Below, one piece after another: positions 9,061 to 17,918 of a stretch of DNA of 64,000 nt (position 1 is the stretch's first letter; every line of letters begins with the position of its first letter). This DNA comes from Noviherbaspirillum saxi (GTDB lineage: Bacteria > Pseudomonadota > Gammaproteobacteria > Burkholderiales > Burkholderiaceae_D), in the NCBI RefSeq assembly GCF_003591035.1, contig NZ_QYUO01000003.1, positions 124,001 to 188,000 of the forward strand. Direction: 5' to 3'. Both the position numbers and the translations under genes were made by a program. The notes under the pieces are model-generated. The model was not told where the DNA came from, made no database searches, and was given only the letters and a program-made list of their open reading frames with translations.

Positions 9061-10217
9061 CGCAGTCCAAGTCCTTTGGCAATAATTCCGCGCAGAATTT
9101 CGCGCGTGCCGCCCCGCAACGAAAAGGTCGGCACGGTCTGGGTAAGAAAGCCCAGCAGATCGCTCAGCCTGTCGTCGGGATTGATACGAGCAGGCGCATC
9201 GATGAGTTCGCGCACCAGCTCCGGCATGCGTTGTTCATACGTATTGCCGAGATCCTTGACCAGCGCGGCTTCCTGGCCCGGCGAGCGGCCGGCCTCAAGC
9301 TGACCGAGAATGGACAGCGACATTTCGCGCATTACCACCATTTCCGCGATCGATTCGCCGAGACGGCGTTCCGCCAGCCTGTCGTCCAGGCGCAACTCTT
9401 GCAGCTTGTCCATTGCCGGCGGCAACAACGGGAAACAACTCATGTAACGGTCAGGCTGACTGCGTTCGAACGCGAGTTCGGCGCTCGCTTGCGCCCAGCC
9501 TTCGCCTTCTCTGCCCACCAGCATGTCGTCGGGCACGAACACGTCGTCAAAGGTCACTTCATTGAAATGCGCTTCGCCGGTAAGGTCGCGGATCGGACGC
9601 ACGTCGATGCCCGAGGCGCGCATGTCGATCAGGAATTGCGACAAGCCCTTATGCTTTTCGGTCTCCGCAGGTCCGCCGGTACGGAACAAGCCGATCATGA
9701 CATCGCATAGATGGGCATTCGTGGTCCAGACCTTGCGTCCATTCAAACGCCAGCCGCCGTCGACCCGCGTTGCGCGCGAACGCAATGAGGCCAAGTCGGA
9801 TCCGGAATCCGGCTCGCTCAAGCCGATGCAAAACGCGGCCTTACCCTGCGCAATCAGCGGTAGGAATCGCTCGCGCTGCGCTTCGGTACCCATGCGCAGC
9901 AGCAACGGACCGCTTTGCCGGTCGCCGAACCAGTGCGCGCCGACGGGCGCGCCGACTGCAAGCATTTCTTCCACGACTACGTAACGCTCCAGCCCGGATC
10001 GTTCATGGCCGCCGTAGCGCTTCGGCCAAGTCATGCCGATCCAGCCGCGACGCCCGACTTCGAGGCTGAACTCCCGGTTGAAACCGGTCCAGGAATGACC
10101 TACATCCCGGCCGGTCCATTCCGACGATGCATCGGCAAGAAAGGCACGCACCTCACGCCGCAGTGTCAACAGTTCCGCGGGCAGTTCTAGTGGTTGGAAA
10201 TTGAAGGGAGTTGTCAC
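9057..10217 (-). CDS. acyl-CoA dehydrogenase, large-subunit type
   Basis: A 386-residue flavin dehydrogenase. I chose GTG 10217, preceded by GAGGAT and 10 bases after the stop of the CoA-transferase gene; the frame runs further upstream but that part overlaps the transferase gene and has no family similarity. The motif LSEPDSGSDLASLRSR is the flavin/substrate loop, and VWTTNAHLCD follows. The C-terminal signature is LRGGTREIL with Gly369 in place of the usual catalytic glutamate, as in the gene at 540. A glutamate in LAFERSQPDR may serve as base. It pairs with the next gene by a 4-base overlap. Confidence 0.87.
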   Translation of the reverse strand: MTTPFNFQPLELPAELLTLRREVRAFLADASSEWTGRDVGHSWTGFNREFSLEVGRRGWIGMTWPKRYGGHERSGLERYVVVEEMLAVGAPVGAHWFGDRQSGPLLLRMGTEAQRERFLPLIAQGKAAFCIGLSEPDSGSDLASLRSRATRVDGGWRLNGRKVWTTNAHLCDVMIGLFRTGGPAETEKHKGLSQFLIDMRASGIDVRPIRDLTGEAHFNEVTFDDVFVPDDMLVGREGEGWAQASAELAFERSQPDRYMSCFPLLPPAMDKLQELRLDDRLAERRLGESIAEMVVMREMSLSILGQLEAGRSPGQEAALVKDLGNTYEQRMPELVRELIDAPARINPDDRLSDLLGFLTQTVPTFSLRGGTREILRGIIAKGLGLR

Positions 10218-10227
10218 GTCCGTATCC

Positions 10228-11469
10228 TCAGATGATGTTGCGATCCCGTAAGCGTGCAATGTCGCCCTGCTCCATGCCCAGCCATGCATGAAGCACCTGG
10301 TCGGTATGTTCTCCGACCGCCGGCGGCGCGATGCGGTAACTGACCGGGCTGTCCGACATGCGCAGCGGACTGGCCGCGGTCTTGATCGTGCCATTGACCG
10401 GATGCTCCATGGTGACCACGGTACGGCGTTCCTGCGCATGCGGGTCGCGTTCCAGATCGGGCATGCCGTTGATCGGCCCGCACGACACGGTGCCTTCGTT
10501 CAGCAACTTTTCCCACTGCGCCTTGCTCTTGCCTTTCAGCGCGTCGGTCAGCAATGCGGCCAGGGCCTGACGGTTGGCGACGCGGGCGCCGTTCTTGGCG
10601 AAGCGCGGATCTTCGATCCATTCCGGATGGCCGACCAGCTTGGCGAGGCGTCCGAATTCACGGTCATTGAAGGTGGCGATGAGGATGAAGCCGTCGTCGA
10701 CTGGATACACACCATAGGGCGACGCGCTCGGATGGTCGTTGCCGGTGCGGCCCAGTTCCTTGCCGCTGTTGAAGTAGGACGAAAAGGTGTTCATCAGCGC
10801 CGCGACCTGGGAATCAAACAGCGAGATGTCGATATGCTGTCCGCGTCCGGTGCTGTTGCGGTGATTGAGTGCCGCCAGCACGCCGATGGCTGCATACAGT
10901 CCGCCGCAGACATCGGCGATCGGCACGCCGACACGCGTTGGTCCCGCGCCCGGTTCGCCGTCGCGCGGACCGGTCACCGACATCACGCCGGCCATTGCCT
11001 GCACCAGGTAATCGTAGCCGGAGCGACCGGAGTATGGCCCAGTCTGACCAAAACCGGTGACCGAGCAATAGATCAATCGCGGATTGATCTTCCTGAGTTC
11101 TTCGTAGTCCAGACCATACTTGGCCAGCGTGTCGGTGCGGTAATTTTCAAGCAGCACATCCGCTTTTTCCACCAGGTCGCGAATCAGCTGCGCGCCCTCC
11201 GGTTGGGCATAGTCGACGGTGACCGACAGCTTGTTGCGATTCACCGATTGCCCATAGGTGGACTCCTCGCTGTCGCGGCCTTCGCGATCCTTCAGCCACG
11301 GCGGGCCAAGGCGCCGGATGTCATCGCCCTCGCCCTGCCGTTCAATCTTGATCACTTCGGCGCCCAGATCCCCGAGGATTTGCCCGGCATACGGTCCGGC
11401 GATCACGCGCGTCATGTCCACCACGCGGATACCCGTCAGGGCACCTTTGTTCAGGTTCGTCATCGTCAT
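10228..11469 (-). CDS. CaiB/BaiF family CoA-transferase
   Basis: A 413-residue class III CoA-transferase. The N-terminal GIRVVDMTRVIAGPYA, the EVIKIERQGEGDD stretch and Asp153 in GYDYLVQA (the aspartate that forms the acyl anhydride in this family) are all visible. The start ATG 11469 overlaps the stop of the SDR gene (ATGA); an earlier in-frame methionine lies inside that gene and is unlikely. It may move CoA between a dicarboxylic or branched acid and an acyl-CoA donor, or racemise an alpha-methylacyl-CoA; the family alone does not decide between them. Confidence 0.87.
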   Translation of the reverse strand: MTMTNLNKGALTGIRVVDMTRVIAGPYAGQILGDLGAEVIKIERQGEGDDIRRLGPPWLKDREGRDSEESTYGQSVNRNKLSVTVDYAQPEGAQLIRDLVEKADVLLENYRTDTLAKYGLDYEELRKINPRLIYCSVTGFGQTGPYSGRSGYDYLVQAMAGVMSVTGPRDGEPGAGPTRVGVPIADVCGGLYAAIGVLAALNHRNSTGRGQHIDISLFDSQVAALMNTFSSYFNSGKELGRTGNDHPSASPYGVYPVDDGFILIATFNDREFGRLAKLVGHPEWIEDPRFAKNGARVANRQALAALLTDALKGKSKAQWEKLLNEGTVSCGPINGMPDLERDPHAQERRTVVTMEHPVNGTIKTAASPLRMSDSPVSYRIAPPAVGEHTDQVLHAWLGMEQGDIARLRDRNII

Positions 11470-12236
11470 ACCGCGATCGTGTAGCCGCCGTTCACGGAGA
11501 CCACCTGTCCGGTGATGTAGGAAGCGCCCTCCGACAGGAGAAAGCACACCGGCACGCAGACTTCTTCAGGCGATGCGAATCGCCCGAGCGGAACCTGGGC
11601 CATATAGGTTTCGAGAAAGCGCTCATCGCTTCGGACTTTTTCCGTCATTGCGGTTTCCACCATGCCGAAGCAGACTGCGTTGGAACGGATGTTGTACTTC
11701 GCCCATTCACGCGATGCCGTCATCGCCATACCAAACATGCCGGACTTGGCCGCTGAATAATTGATTTGGCCAAGGCTGCCGCGACGTCCTGCGTCGGAAG
11801 AAATGAAGACGATGGAACCAGGACGCTTGTCGCCTTCCTTGGCGCGCGCAATCATCTGGCGTCCCACCGCCTGGGTGAAATAGAAGGAGCCGTTGAGATG
11901 TACATCGATGACTTGCTGCCACTGCTGGGCGGTCATCTTTTCGATCATGGCGGGACGGCCGATGCCCGCATTGTTCACAAGTCCATGCACTGCGCCGAAT
12001 TTCTCCACGGCCTGCGCAACCGCCCTATGTGCAAACTCTTCGTCCGCGACGCTGCCGGCCAGCGGCAGAAAGCGACCACCCAATCCTTCAGCTGCCTGAT
12101 TGAGCGCATCGGCGTTCATGTCGACGCCGGCAATGGTCGCGCCGAGGTCGATGGCAAGCTTGCTGATCGCCAGGCCGATTCCCTGGCCGGCGCCGGTAAT
12201 GAGAATGGTCCGGCCTTCGAGTGACATTGGATTCAT
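11466..12236 (-). CDS. short-chain dehydrogenase/reductase
   Basis: A 256-residue classical SDR. The cofactor motif TGAGQGIG is near residues 14-21, NNAG follows, the catalytic Ser is in FISSDAGRRG and the YxxxK motif is YSAAKSG. An acidic residue after beta-2 (VDMN) favours NAD+. It probably oxidises a 3-hydroxyacyl-CoA or ring hydroxyl in this operon, which has no standard 3-hydroxyacyl-CoA dehydrogenase of its own. The start ATG 12236 follows a weak GAAGAAAG; ATG 12227 is an alternative. Confidence 0.87.
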   Translation of the reverse strand: MNPMSLEGRTILITGAGQGIGLAISKLAIDLGATIAGVDMNADALNQAAEGLGGRFLPLAGSVADEEFAHRAVAQAVEKFGAVHGLVNNAGIGRPAMIEKMTAQQWQQVIDVHLNGSFYFTQAVGRQMIARAKEGDKRPGSIVFISSDAGRRGSLGQINYSAAKSGMFGMAMTASREWAKYNIRSNAVCFGMVETAMTEKVRSDERFLETYMAQVPLGRFASPEEVCVPVCFLLSEGASYITGQVVSVNGGYTIAV

Positions 12237-12332
12237 GACTTTACTTTCTTCAGATAAAAGGAGGCCCGCAGCCTCGCTTCGCACGGCTGCCCGGCATTAA
12301 TACTTCGATTACGTGGCCCGAGGGCCCAGTGC

Positions 12333-12716
12333 CTATGCGGTGACTGCAGCCGGTTCGAATACAACGAAGGGCAGATCGTCTTCCGTGGTGATTTTTGCCT
12401 GCACCGCCATGCCGATGCGCACGTCCTCCGGCGCGACATCATCGATGCGCGTCATCATGCGCACGCCTTCTTCCAGATCAACCAGCGCAACGTTGTACGA
12501 TGGCGAGGGCGGCTTGGCGCGCACGACGGTGACCGAGTACACCTGCCCGCGACCGCTTGCCTCCACCCATTCGAGATCGGTGCAGCCGGTACCGGGCTCC
12601 GCAACGCGTGGGTAGAAGAAATGGCGACCGCTGGCGCGGCTGCGAAGAAGCATGAACTTGCCTTCCTGGAGGTACTTGCGAAAGTCGACGTCGGGACAGA
12701 GATCCATAGTGTTCAT
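12333..12716 (-). CDS. OB-fold protein of the DUF35 family lacking the zinc-ribbon cysteines
   Basis: A 127-residue protein with the DUF35 layout: an N-terminal helix, a ribbon region and an OB fold (LEWVEASGRGQVYSVTVVRA, then YNVALVDLEEGVRMMTRI). DUF35 proteins partner thiolases or hydratases in sterol and polyketide-like catabolism. The ribbon usually holds two CxxC pairs; here the region reads RHFFYPRVAEPGTGC with a single cysteine, so zinc binding is unlikely. The start could be ATG 12716 or ATG 12707; neither has a good ribosome-binding site. It lies between the amidohydrolase and SDR genes. Confidence 0.75.
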   Translation of the reverse strand: MNTMDLCPDVDFRKYLQEGKFMLLRSRASGRHFFYPRVAEPGTGCTDLEWVEASGRGQVYSVTVVRAKPPSPSYNVALVDLEEGVRMMTRIDDVAPEDVRIGMAVQAKITTEDDLPFVVFEPAAVTA

Positions 12717-12797
12717 ATGATGGGTTGCGATCGGCAATGTCTGGCTGCCGTCTTTCTCCGGATAGTCTTTAGCCGCATGTTGGCAAGACCGCTATTT

Positions 12798-12820
12798 CTC
12801 CTTCCCTTGAAGGGAAGGAG
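12798..12820. repeat. perfect 10-bp inverted repeat between amidohydrolase and DUF35 genes
   Basis: CTCCTTCCCT (12798-12807) and AGGGAAGGAG (12811-12820) are perfectly complementary with a 3-base loop. It sits 25 bases beyond the amidohydrolase stop on the minus strand. No T tract follows on that strand, so it is more likely an mRNA-processing or stability hairpin within the operon than a strong terminator. Confidence 0.5.
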
Positions 12821-12844
12821 TCTTCATTGCTATTTGTGCCTTGC

Positions 12845-14131
12845 TTACGCGAACAGCTTCATGACTTCGCCATTGGTGACCGGACGGCCATCGCGGTTGG
12901 ACGGATTGTGCCCGCCCATATTGGCTACCGGACGCGTGTCCACATGCGTAGCCAGCGCCCGCAACGCCCCCACCGTGCACTGCTCGCGCGGCAAATGCTT
13001 GAACGGATCGAAGCCGAATTCACGCATCGCGTTCAGGTGCGTGATCTTGTCGATCGTCTCCGTCGGCAAGTGCTTGATCGTCGGCCACAGGTGTTCCGGC
13101 GCATCCGGCCACAGCGAATCCGAATGCGGATAGTCGGTTTCCCAGGTGATCTTGTCCACATTCATGAAGTGCGTATTGTGCAAGCCGAACACGTCATCGA
13201 TGAAGCAAGTGATGAAGTTGCGCTTGAACAGTTCGCTCGGCAACAGGTCGCCAAAGCTGCAATTGGTCCATGCCTTGTGGTGCTTGTAGGTGAAGTCGGC
13301 GCGCTCGAGCAGGTACGGAATCCAGCCGATGCCGCCTTCCGACAAGGCCAGATTGAGATTCGGAAACTTCTTGAATACCGGCGAAAACAGCCAGTCCGTG
13401 GTCGCATTGGCAATGTACATCGGCATGTTCACGATCCAGGTATCGATCGGCGCATCCAGCGATGAATACGGCACCTGTGCGCCCGAGCCGATATGGATGC
13501 TGACCACGATGTTGTTGTCTTCCAGTATCTTCCACAACGGATCCCAGTGATCGCTATGCACGCTGGGCAAGCCCTTGGGTACCGGATTGTCGAGGAAGCT
13601 GATGGTGCGGCATCCCTTGGCCGCCACCCGTTTGGCTTCAGCCACGCAGGCATCGATGTCCCACAGCGGCAGGATCGCCAGCGGAATGAAACGCCCCGGC
13701 GCCGCACCGCACCACTCGTCGATGTGCCAGTCGTTGTAGGCGCTGATGATCTTTTTGGTGAAGTCCTTGTCGGTGGCTTGCAGGAAGAAGGTGCCGCCAA
13801 ACGATGGGAAGGTCGGGAAATTGATCGATGCCAGCACGCCGTTGACATTCATGTCATCGATGCGGTCCTGCACCAGGTAGGTGCCCTTGCGAATCTGGCT
13901 ATACGATGCCGGCTCCATGCCGTACTCTTCGGGCGGGCGGCCGACCACCGCATTCAGGCCGAAGTTGGGTACCCGGCGGCCTTCGTAAATCCACGAATCG
14001 GACCCGCTTTTCATGGTGTCCATCTTTGGCGCGCGTTCCAGGTCCGCTGCCGACAGGTGATTCTTGAACAGGTCCGGCGGCTCGATCACGTGATCGTCCA
14101 CGCTGATCAGAATCATGTCATTCATTTCCAT
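12845..14131 (-). CDS. amidohydrolase family protein (TIM-barrel, amidohydrolase-2 type)
   Basis: A 428-residue metal-dependent hydrolase or decarboxylase of the amidohydrolase-2 group. It begins with SVDDHVIEPPDLF, in which D-H replaces the common HxH metal motif, and has SIHIGSG and WETDYPHSDS, the latter carrying the C-terminal metal aspartate. ATG 14131 is preceded by AGGAGAT. Such proteins recur beside acyl-CoA dehydrogenases, DUF35 proteins and CoA-transferases in catabolic clusters of actinobacteria and Burkholderiales; a role in C-C bond hydrolysis or decarboxylation is inference. Its promoter region contains one of the ACTG-N9-CAGT sites. Confidence 0.82.
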   Translation of the reverse strand: MEMNDMILISVDDHVIEPPDLFKNHLSAADLERAPKMDTMKSGSDSWIYEGRRVPNFGLNAVVGRPPEEYGMEPASYSQIRKGTYLVQDRIDDMNVNGVLASINFPTFPSFGGTFFLQATDKDFTKKIISAYNDWHIDEWCGAAPGRFIPLAILPLWDIDACVAEAKRVAAKGCRTISFLDNPVPKGLPSVHSDHWDPLWKILEDNNIVVSIHIGSGAQVPYSSLDAPIDTWIVNMPMYIANATTDWLFSPVFKKFPNLNLALSEGGIGWIPYLLERADFTYKHHKAWTNCSFGDLLPSELFKRNFITCFIDDVFGLHNTHFMNVDKITWETDYPHSDSLWPDAPEHLWPTIKHLPTETIDKITHLNAMREFGFDPFKHLPREQCTVGALRALATHVDTRPVANMGGHNPSNRDGRPVTNGEVMKLFA

Positions 14132-14199
14132 CGCTATCTCCTTATATTGGCAACGTCTGTCCGCGCGGGCAATTTGATCGCCGCAGCAACACGATTAAA

Positions 14200-14216
14200 A
14201 CTGTTAATCAGTCAGT
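14200..14216. promoter_or_regulatory. putative TetR operator, ACTG-N9-CAGT, upstream of the amidohydrolase gene
   Basis: ACTG (14200-14203) and CAGT (14213-14216) are separated by nine bases; flanking bases extend the dyad to AAAACTG/CAGTTTT (14197-14219). It lies 69 bases upstream of the amidohydrolase start. The same half-sites with the same spacing occur at 15250-15266 and 21042-21058, each in front of an acyl-CoA catabolic transcription unit. Confidence 0.55.
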
Positions 14217-14263
14217 TTTTAGAACTTTGAACTGATTTTGAGTGCTCGTCAAGTGCATGCCGT

Positions 14264-15178
14264 TCAAATCGAAGCACGGTCGGCCATCAGGCATTCTTGC
14301 GAGACAGAAGCCAGGAGCGTGAGATTCTGGTCATATACCCTTGCATGGGTCAGCGCGCGTCCCTGTTGCGCGCCAGGGCTTTCGCAGGAAAACAGGAGCC
14401 ATTCATCGGCACGCGGCAATTGATGAAACCACAATGCGTGGTTCAAGCTCGCAACATACATATGTTCGTGGGCATCCTGGGCCGCGACGTGATGCGTGAT
14501 CGCGGCGCTGTTAATCCAGTAGTCGCTCAGAAAAGCCAGCGCGGCATAATGCATGCCGTGATCATCCGGCAGACGTTTGCGCAAGCGCATCCAGTACGAC
14601 ATGCATGGCAATTCGGACCGGGCGGCGAGATGCTGCTCCGGATGTACGACTTTCATTTCGAGACAGGTCTTTTCGAATTCGCCCCAACGGCCTCCTGTCG
14701 ATGGCCTGCTCAACTGATCCGGTATCTGCGCCATCGACAAAACCTCATCCGGCTGGGGAATATCCTGGTACGGCGGCAAGGCATGGCTGGGGCCTTCCGC
14801 CGGCACCTGGAAACTGACATGCACATCGATTAGCAACCGTGTACCCTGCCTTGCTTCCACGCGACAGCTGGAATACCGTTTGCCGTTTTGCAAAAAGAAC
14901 ACCCGGTACTCAATCGCGGTGCCAATCAGCGCACCCTGCATGAACAGGACCCTTAGCGCTGTCGGCGTGCGGCCGGGTTCAACCGAAGCACACGCTGCCG
15001 CGAGCGACTGTCCAATCAGCTGTCCGCCGAACACCCGACCGTTGCGGTTATCGTCCGTTATCCTGCCTATGCTGATCGCTGCATCGATACGCTCCACACG
15101 CAGCAGTGCAGCGATATCAATTCCATCCCACTCAGGCCGGTTGTCGGTATCCGCATTCCCCATCATCTGGCATTCCAT
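14264..15178 (-). CDS. tesB: acyl-CoA thioesterase II
   Basis: A 304-residue double-hotdog thioesterase of the TesB family, which hydrolyses acyl-CoA to free acid and CoA in the cytosol. The motif GRVFGGQLIGQSL and the C-terminal MYVASLNHALWFHQLPRADEWLLF and SPGAQQGRALTHARVYDQ stretches are diagnostic; the aspartate/threonine/glutamine triad is embedded there. ATG 15178 gives the full length; ATG 15166, with GGAATG upstream, is an alternative. It is the first gene of the minus-strand unit and may relieve CoA trapping. A putative operator lies 72-88 bases upstream. Confidence 0.92.
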   Translation of the reverse strand: MECQMMGNADTDNRPEWDGIDIAALLRVERIDAAISIGRITDDNRNGRVFGGQLIGQSLAAACASVEPGRTPTALRVLFMQGALIGTAIEYRVFFLQNGKRYSSCRVEARQGTRLLIDVHVSFQVPAEGPSHALPPYQDIPQPDEVLSMAQIPDQLSRPSTGGRWGEFEKTCLEMKVVHPEQHLAARSELPCMSYWMRLRKRLPDDHGMHYAALAFLSDYWINSAAITHHVAAQDAHEHMYVASLNHALWFHQLPRADEWLLFSCESPGAQQGRALTHARVYDQNLTLLASVSQECLMADRASI

Positions 15179-15249
15179 AAAAGAGCCGATTAAAAAACTT
15201 GTGGCGTAAAAACGAATTGTTGCTTGCCGAAAGACAGTCTACTCCATAA

Positions 15250-15266
15250 ACTGTCAAAGTATCAGT
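15250..15266. promoter_or_regulatory. putative TetR operator, ACTG-N9-CAGT, between tesB and a chemoreceptor gene
   Basis: ACTG (15250-15253), nine bases, CAGT (15263-15266), extended to AAACTG and CAGTTA. It is in the divergent promoter region of tesB (minus) and the methyl-accepting chemotaxis gene (plus), so one regulator could control both the catabolic genes and chemotaxis. Confidence 0.55.
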
Positions 15267-15354
15267 TATTGCTCGAACTATCCGGCACTGATATGCAGCA
15301 CAACAAACCGACCGCAGAAAAATTGACTGCTTTGACGAGCACCGGAGAGACACA

Positions 15355-17046
15355 GTGAGATTAAATAATTTGAGAATTGGCCAGCGTCTGGGGGCCAGCT
15401 TCGTCATCAGCATCCTGCTAATGATCAGCATTACCGTTATTGGTGCATTCCAGCTGTTTCAAAGCAATCTTCGGATGGGAATCATCGTCAATGAACAATT
15501 CCCGCAGATCATGACCGTCAACACCATCAAGTCCGACCTGACCGATGCAGTAGGAAACATGCGTAATATTCTGCTCATCAATGACCCGCGCAGCAGTCAG
15601 GCGGAATTGTCGCTGCTTGAACAAAGTCTGCAATTTATCGAGGAAAACAGCAAAAAGCTGGAAGCAAGTATGTCGGCGAAAGAAGAGGGTCGCGAACACC
15701 TCTCCGTGCTGAAACAGAAGCGAACCGATTTCAACGCCTCGCAGCAACGCTTCATGGCACTTGTGAAGGAAGAGCAGATGGAGCAGGCAAAGAGCCTGAT
15801 GTTTTCCGAGATCCGCGCTTTCGCCGAGTCCTACATCGCGGCAGTGGACAGAGTTATTGATTATCAGGGCAAGCAGGCGGAGGCAGCCACCGCCGCGGCG
15901 GAGCAATCCACCAGGCAGGCGCTTATGGTAATGGGCGCGCTTGCCCTCGCATCTGCCATTGCCAGCGTGCTGGTTGCCTTTGTCATCACACGCAGCATCA
16001 CCCGTCCTCTGAACGAAGCGGTCTCCCTTGCCGAGCGAGTGGCCGCAGGAGACCTGACCGGTTCAATCGTCGTCAGCTCGAAAGATGAGGTCGGCAAACT
16101 GCTTCAGTCACTGAGAGACATGAATGAAAGCCTGCGCACCATCGTCGGCGAAGTACGCAACGGTACAGAGACGATTGCCACCGCATCGGTTGAAATCGCC
16201 GTGGGAACCGCTCAGCTTTCTTCACGGACCGAGCACCAGGCCAATTCGTTGCGCGATACCGCGGTCTCGGTCGGCAACCTGAACACTACCGTGCGACAAA
16301 ATGAAGCGAACGCGGACCAGGCTAACGATCTAGGCAGTTCGGCAATGGATACCGCAGTCAAGGGCGGCGAAGTGGTGACGCAGGTGATCGATACCATGGG
16401 CCTGATCAAGGATTCGTCGCGCAAGATCGGCGATATCATCGGAGTCATCGACGGAATCGCATTCCAGACCAATATCCTTGCGCTGAATGCCGCAGTCGAA
16501 GCCGCCCGCGCCGGCAATAACGGCCGCGGCTTTGCGGTTGTCGCGGCGGAAGTACGCAGTCTTGCACAACGCTCGGCGGAAGCCGCGAAGGAAATCAAGC
16601 TTTTGATCAATGACTCCGTTGAAAAAGTCGACGCCGGCAATGTACTCGTCGATCGCGCCGGCAAAACCATGGATGAAATAGTCGTTGCAGTGAAGAAGGT
16701 CGCATCGATCATGGGCGAAATCACATCCGCCAGCCGCGAGCAGAGCACCGGTATTGCCACGCTGGGAAATGCCATCCAGGAGATGGATGAGATGACGCAG
16801 CAGAACGCAGAACTGGTCGAAGAAGCGACTGCATCCACTGCATCGATGAAGGAACAAGCCGCCGCGTTGGCGCGAGCAGTAAGTGTTTTCAAACTGGACG
16901 TCGACGCAACTCACGAGGAATTATCTGAGTCAGTGATCGGTTCTCATCAAGCCATGCATCAGTCACTCCCGGCGGCAGAGAATATCCTCGCACTGCCGGT
17001 GGCCGGAAGGACGCGGCCCCGGTTGCTACGCTCGGAAAGTGAATGA
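15355..17046 (+). CDS. methyl-accepting chemotaxis protein
   Basis: A 563-residue chemoreceptor. A first membrane helix (about residues 11-32) and a second (about 190-212) flank a periplasmic four-helix-bundle sensor domain; HAMP follows ([22 protein letters not shown]), then a long signalling coiled coil. The hairpin tip is conserved ([40 protein letters not shown]). It starts at GTG 15355 behind GGAGAG. No C-terminal CheR/CheB tethering pentapeptide is visible. It is divergent from tesB and shares its promoter region, so it may sense the substrate or a product of the region 1 pathway. Confidence 0.92.
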   Translation: MRLNNLRIGQRLGASFVISILLMISITVIGAFQLFQSNLRMGIIVNEQFPQIMTVNTIKSDLTDAVGNMRNILLINDPRSSQAELSLLEQSLQFIEENSKKLEASMSAKEEGREHLSVLKQKRTDFNASQQRFMALVKEEQMEQAKSLMFSEIRAFAESYIAAVDRVIDYQGKQAEAATAAAEQSTRQALMVMGALALASAIASVLVAFVITRSITRPLNEAVSLAERVAAGDLTGSIVVSSKDEVGKLLQSLRDMNESLRTIVGEVRNGTETIATASVEIAVGTAQLSSRTEHQANSLRDTAVSVGNLNTTVRQNEANADQANDLGSSAMDTAVKGGEVVTQVIDTMGLIKDSSRKIGDIIGVIDGIAFQTNILALNAAVEAARAGNNGRGFAVVAAEVRSLAQRSAEAAKEIKLLINDSVEKVDAGNVLVDRAGKTMDEIVVAVKKVASIMGEITSASREQSTGIATLGNAIQEMDEMTQQNAELVEEATASTASMKEQAAALARAVSVFKLDVDATHEELSESVIGSHQAMHQSLPAAENILALPVAGRTRPRLLRSESE

Positions 17047-17061
17047 CAGGAATATTCATGT

Positions 17062-17116
17062 CATAAAGGCAGAAACGGCGGTCCGACATTCGGTATCCGC
17101 AGTTTCTGCCTTTATG
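17062..17116. terminator. long perfect hairpin between convergent chemoreceptor and tetR genes
   Basis: CATAAAGGCAGAAAC (17062-17076) and GTTTCTGCCTTTATG (17102-17116) form a perfect 15-bp stem; inside it GCGG/CCGC (17078-17081, 17097-17100) can pair further. It sits just after the chemoreceptor stop and about 90 bases beyond the tetR stop, so it could act as a bidirectional transcription stop. The T-rich strand near the stem end is short (CCTTTATG), so termination strength is uncertain. Confidence 0.5.
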
Positions 17117-17207
17117 AAAACGATTGTTGAAATGCCAAAGCGCCGTGCCGCAGCGTAGGAAACACTGAAGGATACTTAGTACTCAACGCTCCCTTCGCGA
17201 AATGGGC

Positions 17208-17876
17208 TTACTCGACCGCAACCCACTCGGACTGATTTTCCTTCTGAAGTTCCATTCTGGCCCGGCTATAGGCGACAAGACGCTCAAATGCCTGCAACCC
17301 ACGGTTGACTGCATCGGATCTTCGCATGAAGCATGTCTGGCCATAGATTGCATAAATGATGCCGCTCAGTTCGAAAACGAACTGCTCTGGCTCGACCGAT
17401 GCGGCTAGATCGCCGGCATCAACCGCTCGGCAGACCTCACGAATCAGGGTATCTTGCCAAGCCGAGATCAGCTGCTTCAGCTCAGCAGGCACCGGCCCCG
17501 CTCCGCATTCGAATTCAACCGCTGCTTTCAGGTAAAGCTTACCGATTCCGCTGTCAGCCGCACTACATTCAGCCCAGAGGGCGAACATCGCCTGCAGACG
17601 GGGCAGGCCCTGACGCTTCTGCAGGCTGGCGACGACGACCTGCTCGGTAAAAATGCGGTGATGCAGACGAAGCACGTCGAGAAGAAGTTCATCGTGCGAG
17701 CCGAAACGGGCAAAAACGCCTGACTTGCTCATCCTGGCGCTGTCGGCGAGAGCGCCGATACTCACGCTATTGAAGCCTTCGCGACAGACCATCTGCAACG
17801 CGCACTGCACGAGGGCAGCGCGTGTTCTTTCACTTTTACGCATGTTGGGAACACTCCGTTTTTCGGCGCTGCGCAT
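17208..17876 (-). CDS. TetR family transcriptional regulator
   Basis: A 222-residue repressor-type protein. The N-terminal helix-turn-helix is SIGALADSARMSKSGVFARFGSHDELL at about residues 38-64, typical of TetR; the C-terminal half is a ligand-binding helical domain. The start may be ATG 17876 or ATG 17843; the latter has GGAG at suitable distance. It is the last gene behind etfB, etfA and thiolase, so it is probably made from the same unit and autoregulated. Acyl-CoA-responsive TetR regulators of fatty-acid degradation (for example FadP of betaproteobacteria) are known; assignment to one of them is inference. Confidence 0.87.
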   Translation of the reverse strand: MRSAEKRSVPNMRKSERTRAALVQCALQMVCREGFNSVSIGALADSARMSKSGVFARFGSHDELLLDVLRLHHRIFTEQVVVASLQKRQGLPRLQAMFALWAECSAADSGIGKLYLKAAVEFECGAGPVPAELKQLISAWQDTLIREVCRAVDAGDLAASVEPEQFVFELSGIIYAIYGQTCFMRRSDAVNRGLQAFERLVAYSRARMELQKENQSEWVAVE

Positions 17877-17918
17877 GGCAAGGCAAAACTGATTGCGCCC
17901 GGCCTTGCGGACATCGCA

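Noticed and set aside
10288..11484. A 398-codon open frame on the plus strand opposite the CoA-transferase gene
   Set aside because: It is antisense to a clear CaiB family gene, has no family similarity and no ribosome-binding site; long antisense frames are usual in GC-rich genes.
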